DNA of 27,021 nucleotides from Rhodospirillaceae bacterium (GTDB lineage Bacteria; Pseudomonadota; Alphaproteobacteria; UBA8366). Position numbers and translations under genes: made by a program. Numbering within the stretch: position 1 is the first letter of the stretch; each line of letters begins with the position of its first letter. This document shows, piece by piece, positions 9,199-15,842 of the stretch. Location: contig PARQ01000031.1 in assembly GCA_002711555.1 (NCBI GenBank), positions 1-27,021 of the forward strand, in the 5' to 3' direction. The notes under the pieces were generated by a model. It saw only the letters and a list, made by a program, of their open reading frames with translations. It did not search any database and was not told where the DNA came from.

Positions 9199-9227
9199 AT
9201 GATACAATATTCTTAAAAAAATAACAA
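9199..9227 (-). promoter_or_regulatory. Candidate sigma70-type promoter for the acyltransferase-RTX operon
   Basis: On the minus strand TTGTTA (9227-9222) is followed by 17 bases and TATCAT (9204-9199), matching the -35 and -10 consensus at 4 of 6 and 5 of 6 positions. Transcription would begin near 9192, about 50 bases before ATG 9140. This would rule out the upstream TTG start. Confidence 0.5.
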
Positions 9228-9241
9228 TATGGTGTTTCGCT

Positions 9242-9268
9242 AAAAAAAATGGCGCAAAAAAAATGGCG
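9242..9268. repeat. Tandem 14-bp A-tract repeat upstream of the acyltransferase promoter
   Basis: Two exact copies of AAAAAAAATGGCG are separated by one base (9242-9254 and 9256-9268). They lie 15-41 bases upstream of the predicted -35 box of the operon, where an UP element, curved DNA or a regulator site could act. The run is also downstream of the hydrolase gene ending at 9398. Confidence 0.6.
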
Positions 9269-9397
9269 TAGAACATATTTTCTTTCTTTTATACCGGTAA
9301 TGCTAAACGAAATTACTCAAAATAGAGAATAACATGGCATTGTTATTACAACATTTAGGGCTACATCTCAGCTTTTATTAGGGGGCGTATGTGCCCT

Positions 9398-10099
9398 TCA
9401 GCGTAATAACCAACTACGCAATAATGATGTAACTTCGTGCGGACGCTCCATTGTAGGAAGATGCCCGCATAGTTCTATTATATGCAACTCAGCGCAGGGA
9501 ATTGCTTTTACGATCTCTCGATGCTGACGTAGGTTCGTAAGCAAATCCTCCCGCCCGCACACAACTATTGTGGGAACCTTTATTAAACCCAGGTTTTTTT
9601 TACTATCGGATCGCGTCATAATTGCTTTTTGTTGCCTAACAAAACAATCTTTACCAACTCTGGCCGCCATTTTTACAACTCTATCGCACAGCACAGCCTC
9701 ATTGAGCCGGCTTTTATGCAGCAGCATGGGCAAAAGGCGTCGGGAAACGCCTTTAAATCTTCCTTTTTCAGCCAGCGTGATTAACCCTCTGCGTATTCGC
9801 CTTTTTTCGGCGCTATCTTGCTCAGCGTTTGTGCTCAGGAGGGCCAGCCTCGTCACACGCTCCGGCGCCTGACGCATAACTTCAAGCGCAACGTAACCAC
9901 CCATAGACAGTCCAGCTAGGGCAAATTTTTCCGGAGCATTTGCCAACAACCGAGCAGCCATATCTGCAATGTTATCGTCAGACACGGTATCAGCCATTAA
10001 GATTTTTGTAACATTGGAAAGACTTTTAATCTGGTCAAACCACAAATCCTCATCACAAAGAAGGCCTGGCACTAAAAGTAATGAAGCCTCGTGAGCCAC
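9398..10099 (-). CDS. Small alpha/beta-fold hydrolase
   Basis: A 233-residue protein of the alpha/beta hydrolase superfamily. The sequence shows an oxyanion region LLVPGLLCD near residues 8-16, the nucleophile elbow GLSMGG with Ser65, acid Asp185 in CGREDLLT and His213 in LCGHLPTMERP, so the triad is complete. It has no signal peptide and is probably cytoplasmic. The start is GTG at 10099, supported by GGAAGG with AAGG 7 bases upstream. The length fits the short esterase/lactonase-like branch with a small cap (residues about 95-165, basic). The substrate cannot be read from sequence, and the neighbours (acyltransferase operon downstream, helicase divergent) do not define a pathway. Confidence 0.85.
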   Translation of the reverse strand: MAHEASLLLVPGLLCDEDLWFDQIKSLSNVTKILMADTVSDDNIADMAARLLANAPEKFALAGLSMGGYVALEVMRQAPERVTRLALLSTNAEQDSAEKRRIRRGLITLAEKGRFKGVSRRLLPMLLHKSRLNEAVLCDRVVKMAARVGKDCFVRQQKAIMTRSDSKKNLGLIKVPTIVVCGREDLLTNLRQHREIVKAIPCAELHIIELCGHLPTMERPHEVTSLLRSWLLR

Positions 10100-10185
10100 A
10101 GTTTCACCTTCCGATCCATAGCTGCCCTCCAGAAACCAGATCTAGACAGGCCGTTAAGCAGTTGTTAATCATATCTCTGCAGGTT

Positions 10186-10214
10186 TTGAAAGTTCGGATA
10201 GAAAGGTTTACAAA
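10186..10214 (+). promoter_or_regulatory. Candidate rhlE promoter in the divergent intergenic region
   Basis: TTGAAA (10186-10191), 17 bases, then TACAAA (10209-10214) resembles a sigma70 promoter, with a weak -10. It would leave a leader of roughly 175 bases before rhlE. An imperfect hairpin (AGAAAG/CTTTCT, 10200-10220) overlaps it. The rest of 10100-10397 shows nothing else recognisable apart from the hydrolase ribosome site and a 13-codon open frame at 10360-10401. Confidence 0.3.
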
Positions 10215-10397
10215 CTTTCTGCCGTGCTCCAACAGCGATTGTAGTGCCTTTAGAGGCATGAACATTGAATTTTGCCGTTACAACACAAGTAGGTGGCACT
10301 ATTCGACGCTAGTATCTCTCTCAACAAACCAGGATTAATGAGTTGGGTTTTAAAATAATATGCCACAAGATCAGTCATCCGAAAAAATACGTTCCGT

Positions 10398-11753
10398 ATG
10401 ACCTTTAAAGATTTAAGCTTAAGCGAAGAGCTTCTTCGAGCGTTGGGCGAACGTGGATACCAGAACCCAACCCCCATCCAAAAGCAAGCTATTCCACATG
10501 TGTTGATGGCCCGAGATTTATTGGGTTGTGCTCAGACTGGTACTGGCAAGACAGCTTCGTTTGTATTGCCGATGATAGATATTCTCGATCAGGGCCGTGC
10601 TCGCATGCGCATGCCTCGTTCTCTAATCCTAGAGCCCACTCGCGAATTAGCCGCTCAGGTAGCGGAAAATTTTGATCTCTATGGGAAATATCATAAACTT
10701 ACTAAGGCACTTTTAATCGGTGGGGTTACGTTTGGTGAACAAGACAAATTGCTTGACCGTGGCGTCGACGTATTGATTGCCACTCCCGGTCGCCTTCTTG
10801 ATCATTTTGAACGTGGCAACGTCTTACTCAACGATGTAAAAATTCTTGTAATTGATGAAGCGGATAGAATGCTCGACATGGGGTTCATTCCGGACGTAGA
10901 CAAAATCGTCAGCAAAATTCCGCCCCTTCGGCAAACACTTATGTTTTCCGCAACAATGCCAAAGGAGATTAAGAAACTCGCTGAGCAGTTTTTATCCAAT
11001 CCTAAAGAGGTTGAAGTTAGTCCGCCATCAGCAACTGCGGACACGATTGTGCAGCAAATGGTTATGCTTGATGTAAAGCAGAAAAGAGAGGCTCTACGTG
11101 ATATTCTTAGAGGGGCTAAAGTAAAAAATGCGCTTATATTTTGTAATCGCAAAAAAGATGTTGGGTTGGTTCACCGGTCATTAATCCGCCATGGCTTCAA
11201 AGCTGGAGCTCTACATGGTGATATGGACCAATTTTCAAGGACAGAAACATTAGACAAGTTTAAAGAGGACGAAATCGAATATCTGGTTTGTTCTGATGTT
11301 GCTGCAAGGGGCTTAGATATTCCTGCAATGACACATGTGGTCAATTTTGATGTGCCCGTGCATGATGAAGATTATGTGCATCGTATCGGTCGCACAGGCC
11401 GTGCGGGACGCAAAGGTTACGCAATTACATTTGTTACGCAAGAAGAAGGCAAATATCTTGATGCGGTGCAGATACTCGCTAAGGGTGCAATAAAGGAAAT
11501 CACGCTGGAGGGCATCCGCAAACCTAAGCCAGAGAAATTAGGAGAAAAACCTTCTACCAAACGTCGTAACAGCAACCAAAACAAACAGCGTCCAGCTTAT
11601 AAAAGCTCGGAGCCGGTAAAAAGTGCAAGTAAAAACCACTCGTCAAGGAAACAGTCAGAACAAACTTTGGTAGAAAAGGATCCGCCACCAGAAACTATAA
11701 AAGGGTTTGGCGATGAAACTCCTGCTTTCCTTCGCACAACAGTAAAACCTTGA
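10398..11753 (+). CDS. rhlE: DEAD-box ATP-dependent RNA helicase, RhlE type
   Basis: A 451-residue RNA helicase that unwinds short RNA duplexes in ribosome assembly, RNA decay or cold adaptation. All core motifs are present: the Q motif (TPIQKQAIP), AQTGTGKT at 45-52, PTRELA at 80-85, TPGR, DEAD at 153-156, SAT at 184-186, the IFCNRKKD region, ARGLDIP and HRIGRTGRAGR. The core ends near residue 375. A basic low-complexity tail of about 75 residues follows, ending GFGDETPAFL, a tail seen in alphaproteobacterial RhlE proteins. ATG 10398 starts the conserved FKDLSLSEEL sequence but lacks a clear ribosome site. It overlaps the stop of a 13-codon upstream frame (ATGA). The gene converges on the CoA-transferase operon with only 7 bases between stops. 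Confidence 0.93.
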   Translation: MTFKDLSLSEELLRALGERGYQNPTPIQKQAIPHVLMARDLLGCAQTGTGKTASFVLPMIDILDQGRARMRMPRSLILEPTRELAAQVAENFDLYGKYHKLTKALLIGGVTFGEQDKLLDRGVDVLIATPGRLLDHFERGNVLLNDVKILVIDEADRMLDMGFIPDVDKIVSKIPPLRQTLMFSATMPKEIKKLAEQFLSNPKEVEVSPPSATADTIVQQMVMLDVKQKREALRDILRGAKVKNALIFCNRKKDVGLVHRSLIRHGFKAGALHGDMDQFSRTETLDKFKEDEIEYLVCSDVAARGLDIPAMTHVVNFDVPVHDEDYVHRIGRTGRAGRKGYAITFVTQEEGKYLDAVQILAKGAIKEITLEGIRKPKPEKLGEKPSTKRRNSNQNKQRPAYKSSEPVKSASKNHSSRKQSEQTLVEKDPPPETIKGFGDETPAFLRTTVKP

Positions 11754-11760
11754 TTGTGTC

Positions 11761-12960
11761 TTAACCACGTTTTTCAATCAAAACATTTTCCCTGATCAGT
11801 TTATCAATTTCTTCATCAGAGAATTCGTGCTCTTTTAAGACTTCTCGTCCATGGACACCAAATTTCGGAGGTGGAGTATTAATAGCTCCGGGAGTTCGAC
11901 CAAACTTGATCGGAATACCTGCTCCGCGCCACCAGTCACAACGCGCATTCATTTTGCGGTGTTGGGTATGCTCCGCATCCATTACCTGAGCCGTATTTAA
12001 TATTGGACCTGCCGGCACCCCCGCACGCATAAGTCGGTCACAGAGCGCCTCACCATCCTCTTTAATGATAATGTCTGACAAAACTTTGGTAAGTGCTTCA
12101 CGATTTTCGTTTCGAGACTTACTGGTGGCAAACCGATGATCTAGCGCAATGTCATCAGCTTCGATTGAAGAACACAATCGCTTGAAAGCTCTATCATTAC
12201 CTGCTCCTATGAAAATATCGACCGTCTTGGTATGAAAACGATCATATGGGGATATATTAGGATGGGCATTCCCGGTTGGCACGGGCGTCTCATTTGACAA
12301 CATGTAGTTTGGGATGTGTGGATGCATCAGTGACACTGCACAATCATAAAGGGTCATATCAATAAACTGACCAATCCCTGATTGCTGACGCTCCCGAAGG
12401 GCCATTAGAATTCCAATTACTGAATACAGACCTGTCCCCATATCTACCATTGGGATACCTATTCGTGTTGGACCACTTTCAGAGTTACCGTTCACACTAA
12501 ACCAACCCGCGTAAGCTTGAATAATGGCATCATAGCCAGGAAGCCCCCCAAGAGGTCCATCAGCACCATACCCAGAAATTCTGCAATGGATAAGCTTAGG
12601 AAACTTCGCTTGCAGCACGTCATTGTAACCTAATTGCCATTTTTCAAGCGTACCGGTCTTAAGGTTTTCGATTAAAACGTCTGCATCCTCAAGCAACCGA
12701 AAAAAAACATTCCGCCCACTATTTTTTGATAAATCGAGAGCCAAAGAACGTTTGTTACGATTTAGCCCCAAAAAATATGAGGCATTACCCTCGAAAAATG
12801 GAGGCCCCCAATCGCGTACCTCATCGCCCTGAGGTGGCTCCACTTTAATAACGCAAGCACCATGATCGGCCAAAATTTGAGTCGCATATGGCCCCCCTAA
12901 TACGCGAGTTAAATCAATAACTTTCAAGCCGGCCATCGCTCCGGTAGTATCTTCGGGCAA
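11761..12960 (-). CDS. CaiB/BaiF (family III) CoA-transferase
   Basis: A family III acyl-CoA:carboxylate CoA-transferase of 399 residues, the usual size. It shows LKVIDLTRVLGGPYATQILADHGA near the N-terminus, KVEPPQGDEVRDWGPP, NRNKRSLALDL, ISGYGADGPL, GYDAIIQAYAG and Asp173 in PMVDMGTG, the catalytic aspartate position of this family (Asp169 of formyl-CoA transferase). The start was set at TTG 12960 because a strong GGAGG (12972-12968) lies 7 bases upstream and the conserved region begins soon after. A GTG at 13011 would add 17 unconserved residues and overlap the upstream gene; ATG 12936 is also possible. It is the last gene of a three-gene operon with two family I CoA-transferase subunits. 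The CoA donor and acceptor are unknown. Confidence 0.9.
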   Translation of the reverse strand: MPEDTTGAMAGLKVIDLTRVLGGPYATQILADHGACVIKVEPPQGDEVRDWGPPFFEGNASYFLGLNRNKRSLALDLSKNSGRNVFFRLLEDADVLIENLKTGTLEKWQLGYNDVLQAKFPKLIHCRISGYGADGPLGGLPGYDAIIQAYAGWFSVNGNSESGPTRIGIPMVDMGTGLYSVIGILMALRERQQSGIGQFIDMTLYDCAVSLMHPHIPNYMLSNETPVPTGNAHPNISPYDRFHTKTVDIFIGAGNDRAFKRLCSSIEADDIALDHRFATSKSRNENREALTKVLSDIIIKEDGEALCDRLMRAGVPAGPILNTAQVMDAEHTQHRKMNARCDWWRGAGIPIKFGRTPGAINTPPPKFGVHGREVLKEHEFSDEEIDKLIRENVLIEKRG

Positions 12961-12967
12961 AATCACA

Positions 12968-12973
12968 CCTCCT
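12968..12973 (-). promoter_or_regulatory. Shine-Dalgarno site deciding a TTG start
   Basis: AGGAGG on the minus strand lies 7 bases upstream of TTG 12960. It is the best ribosome site in this operon and favours the TTG start over GTG 13011 for the CaiB-like gene. Confidence 0.6.
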
Positions 12974-12997
12974 TTTTCACGCAAATAACCTCTATAT

Positions 12998-13726
12998 CTA
13001 GCCAAAAACACGCTCTACAAAAGCGGGGTAAGTAGCAGCTAGTTGGTCCGCAACTGAACCACGCAAACAATCCAGCAAATCAATATTTGGGAGTGGGGTT
13101 TCTGGAATATCATCAGGACAAATAAAATCGAATCCAGTATTTTCCTTCACACTTTGAACAGTCTCGCCAGGGTGCACGCTCACCAGAACAAAACATCTTT
13201 CTGCACTATTGAAATTCATTACACAGCGTCCTGTGACTAGCGCGTATGGCCCCCCCGGCCTGTGGACGTGAAGCTCTGAACCGCCAGCAGCGCTTATAAA
13301 ATCTACCTTATCAACAAAAACACGCGCCGTATGCTCCTCCCTAAATAAGATTACGCGAGGAACTACATAATATAGGTAAGCCGAACCAAATGACCCTGGA
13401 AATCGAATACGCATTTGAGGGTATTCGCCGATACCGACAAGATTAACATTCGCCTCTCCGTCTATTTGGCCACCGCTTAAGAAAAAAGCATCAATGCGAC
13501 CCTGCCCTGCAAGATCGAATAATTCTCTCCCTCCATCTGTAAAGGTATATTGTTCGGTATTACCAAGAATACTTACTCGAACCTGACCTTTCGATCTCTC
13601 ACGCATCAACATAGCGGCAGCGGCAGGTATCGGCGATGAAGCACCAACCGCAACATGTTTTATGCCATGCAAGAGCGGCAAAATTGAAAAAATAAGGGTT
13701 TCTTCGACTTTAAGCATATCTCTCAC
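12998..13726 (-). CDS. Family I CoA-transferase, beta subunit (glutaconate CoA-transferase GctB/IpdB-like)
   Basis: A 242-residue beta subunit of a two-subunit family I CoA-transferase or the related IpdAB-type hydrolase. Recognisable parts are GASSPIPAAAAMLMRE, RIDAFFLSGGQIDGEANVNLVGIG, RFPGSFGSA and VFVDKVDFISAAGG. A canonical ENG motif carrying the catalytic glutamate is not evident: the corresponding region reads ILGNTEQYTF, with Glu58 nearby. The protein may therefore be IpdB-like or use another residue. The GTG start at 13726 overlaps the stop of the alpha-subunit gene (GTGA), implying translational coupling. ATG 13717 is an alternative start with GAGAG upstream. Confidence 0.85.
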   Translation of the reverse strand: MRDMLKVEETLIFSILPLLHGIKHVAVGASSPIPAAAAMLMRERSKGQVRVSILGNTEQYTFTDGGRELFDLAGQGRIDAFFLSGGQIDGEANVNLVGIGEYPQMRIRFPGSFGSAYLYYVVPRVILFREEHTARVFVDKVDFISAAGGSELHVHRPGGPYALVTGRCVMNFNSAERCFVLVSVHPGETVQSVKENTGFDFICPDDIPETPLPNIDLLDCLRGSVADQLAATYPAFVERVFG

Positions 13727-14553
13727 TTTTCAGCTATTCGCGTGTAGACATGCTCTACGAGGTATTTTTGGAACCCTGTTGCGCTCGATGCCATCTCAGA
13801 ATATTTACGAATATGGCGAACGTCACGAATGTAATGATTAGGAAGGGCAATTGGCCACGCTCCTCTTTCTGCCTCCGCGAGGCCTGTGATATAAATCGAT
13901 GGAATTGTACCAGCTGCATACTTTTCATCGTCCAATAAATTTCCATGGTAAAAACGCTCATACGACACAAATGTTTCAACGGAAGCATGAGCTAATGTCA
14001 TCAATTCCTTGTGCACACCAATCCAGACATTACCTTCCTCGTCTACCAACGGCGAATGAAATAGCGCCACATCGGGCTTCAATGCAGGCAACAAAACAAT
14101 GGGGTCATTCGATTGATAAAACGGATTAGCTATTATGGTCCAGTCGGATCGGTTTTTCAAAAGGTCAGTGCCCAATACTCCTCGCATCGGCATGAAGGGC
14201 ACTCCTTTTTCTGAAGCCTGCAGTGCACCATGGATCGCTGGACAGGTAGCATCTAAAATTTTTATAGTTCCCTTTCTAATCGCTTCGGAGAATTGCGGAG
14301 CAAGCCCCTCCTCACCAAGTGTAACAGCTGCACACTCAACTTTAGAAACTGCGTTTATCCCTATTAATAGATCTGCTTGTAAACCTAGAGCCGGAACACC
14401 GATTAAATGAAGATCCCTAGGAGAGCGGTTTATGAGCGCCCTAACCACTGCTAGCGCGCAACCGCATCCATTATATTCAGGAGCTAAAGCTAATTTAGAA
14501 CCGTCAGGAATTGATTCGGCTATCTCATTTAATGATGTGAATACAGATTTCAT
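13723..14553 (-). CDS. Family I CoA-transferase, alpha subunit (glutaconate CoA-transferase GctA/IpdA-like)
   Basis: A 276-residue alpha subunit, first gene of the CoA-transferase operon. Family features include ALAPEYNGCGCALAVVRALINR, RDLHLIGVPALGLQADLLIGINAVSKVE, GLAPQFSEAIRKGTIKILD, PFMPMRGVLGTDLL, IIANPFY and ALFHSPLVDEEGNVWIG. ATG 14553 has a short AGG 8 bases upstream. The protein should pair with the overlapping beta subunit in the cytoplasm to move CoA between organic acids, or act as a ring-opening hydrolase as IpdAB does. No steroid genes are present, so a steroid role is not supported. The adjacent CaiB-like gene suggests a shared acyl-CoA pathway. Confidence 0.88.
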   Translation of the reverse strand: MKSVFTSLNEIAESIPDGSKLALAPEYNGCGCALAVVRALINRSPRDLHLIGVPALGLQADLLIGINAVSKVECAAVTLGEEGLAPQFSEAIRKGTIKILDATCPAIHGALQASEKGVPFMPMRGVLGTDLLKNRSDWTIIANPFYQSNDPIVLLPALKPDVALFHSPLVDEEGNVWIGVHKELMTLAHASVETFVSYERFYHGNLLDDEKYAAGTIPSIYITGLAEAERGAWPIALPNHYIRDVRHIRKYSEMASSATGFQKYLVEHVYTRIAEK

Positions 14554-14652
14554 ATCAAAAACCTAGCAACTTTAGGAACAGCAGGATAGGCCTGTCTGCT
14601 TCATTATTTGCAGCAAGCACTATTGCCTCTAGTGCCTAGTTTTTATAACAAT

Positions 14653-14676
14653 ACATGTATGAAAACATGTATGAAA
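14653..14676. repeat. 12-bp tandem repeat containing two start codons
   Basis: ACATGTATGAAA occurs twice in tandem. Each copy carries an ATG in the frame of the MORN gene (14659 and 14671), so the true start is ambiguous by four codons. Confidence 0.8.
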
Positions 14677-15105
14677 CTTTCACATTCAATCTTATCTCTC
14701 CTCTTATTCGCGACATTTCTTGTCTTGGGTACAACAGAAGTAGATGCCACTGAAAATAATTCTCTCGAAAAATACATAGGTTCAGAAAAGAATAATGTTC
14801 CTCACGGGACAGGGATCATGACGTGGCCCGACGGGCGAAAGTATTCGGGTGAATGGAGAAATGGCAAACGCCACGGTTATGGCACCTACCACTGGCCCGG
14901 TGGCGAGGTATATCGCGGCCAATGGCAAAATAATTTGTGGCATGGCCAGGGGACCTATTCTAAACCCAATGGAACCATTATGACCGGCAAATGGCGCGAA
15001 GGAAGTTTTTGGAATGTAATATCAATTGGACCTAATGACGAACGGCTTGAGTGGAAGGATGGCATTCCTACCAATGCAGATGAACTTTGCCCCTGCAAGC
15101 CATAG
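14659..15105 (+). CDS. Secreted or periplasmic MORN-repeat protein
   Basis: The protein is 148 residues from ATG 14659; a start at ATG 14671 gives 144. An N-terminal signal peptide is clear: a Lys-containing start, a hydrophobic stretch ILSLLLFATFLVLG, and a probable signal peptidase I site after EVDA near residue 30. The mature part is a short chain of MORN repeats: YIGSEKNNVPHGTGIMTWPDG, then YSGEWRNGKRHGYGTYHWPGG, then YRGQWQNNLWHGQGTYSKPNG, and a shortened MTGKWREGSFW. The end has a CPC motif. MORN repeats bind lipids or proteins in other systems; the role here is unknown. The gene is transcribed divergently from the CoA-transferase operon and converges on the flavodoxin-fold gene. No strong ribosome site is visible. 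Confidence 0.85.
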   Translation: MKTCMKLSHSILSLLLFATFLVLGTTEVDATENNSLEKYIGSEKNNVPHGTGIMTWPDGRKYSGEWRNGKRHGYGTYHWPGGEVYRGQWQNNLWHGQGTYSKPNGTIMTGKWREGSFWNVISIGPNDERLEWKDGIPTNADELCPCKP

Positions 15106-15126
15106 TCAAACAAACCCTCCAGCTCC

Positions 15127-15594
15127 TTAAAAGACACCCATGTCGAGTCCTACTGCAACTGCAACACCTAAGTCATGACATTTCTCGACAAAGGAATCGT
15201 CCCAATCTCCATGACAAATAAGTGGTTCTTGGACCGGCCTCCACCGAAGCCCTTTAGCAATGCTCTCGACTGCGCGGCGAGTACCTGTGCCGTCATGAAC
15301 AGCTCGAATGAATAACCCGTAAGGTAGGCCCTGTTTTTTTTCAAGCACTGGGTAATAACAACGATCAAAAAAGTCTTTGAGCGCTCCGGACATATAACCA
15401 AGGTTTTCCGTTGTTCCTAGTATAATAGCGTCGGATGCTAAAACGTCTTCGGGATGAGTATTGAATGGGCTCAACATATCGACGGTTACGGAAAGTTGGG
15501 TATCACTTTTCGCCCCTTTTCCGACAGCCGCAAACAACCGCTGAGTATTTTCAGACGGTGCGTGCGCTACAACTAACAGTTTTTTTTGGCCCAT
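15127..15594 (-). CDS. Flavodoxin-fold (NAD(P)H-dependent FMN reductase-like) protein
   Basis: A 155-residue protein with a flavodoxin-like fold. It begins with a beta strand and phosphate loop (KLLVVAHAPSENTQRL). The middle shows AIILGTTENLGYMSGALKDFFDRCYYP, typical of FMN-binding flavodoxin-like oxidoreductases around the isoalloxazine site. No signal peptide is present. The short length suits a stand-alone single-domain protein, either an electron carrier or a quinone/FMN reductase. The partner is not evident from the neighbours, which are convergent (MORN gene) and divergent (carboxylesterase). Confidence 0.8.
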   Translation of the reverse strand: MGQKKLLVVAHAPSENTQRLFAAVGKGAKSDTQLSVTVDMLSPFNTHPEDVLASDAIILGTTENLGYMSGALKDFFDRCYYPVLEKKQGLPYGLFIRAVHDGTGTRRAVESIAKGLRWRPVQEPLICHGDWDDSFVEKCHDLGVAVAVGLDMGVF

Positions 15595-15646
15595 GCCCTA
15601 TCATCATTAACTTAAAAATTTCAGTGCAAGATTACGATCTTATCAA

Positions 15647-15664
15647 CAGCTGATCCAGCTGATC
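15647..15664. repeat. Tandem 9-bp repeat in the carboxylesterase upstream region
   Basis: CAGCTGATC occurs twice in tandem, and each copy contains the palindrome CAGCTG. It lies in the 248-base gap between the flavodoxin-like gene and the carboxylesterase and could be a regulator site. The rest of the gap is AT-rich with no firm signal. Confidence 0.5.
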
Positions 15665-15842
15665 GACGAACGAAACATAAAGACTATTTGCGTTTTCTGC
15701 TCTTCTTCCAACTTACAGCGCTATTTAACGCCTGCTTTATAAAAACTAACATTATTATGCAATTATATTTTAATATATGCGTTTGACTGGAACGATTGGG
15801 TCTCAGGATCTACCATTGAAAGAAATTATGAAGGATCAAATG

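Noticed and set aside
9380..9400. Short AGGG/CCCT hairpin as terminator of the alpha/beta hydrolase gene
   Set aside because: Only four base pairs form and the next positions mismatch, so it is not better than chance.
12998..14553. Steroid-ring degradation (ipdAB) assignment for the CoA-transferase subunits
   Set aside because: The proteins resemble this group in part, but no other steroid catabolism genes are nearby; general family naming is safer.
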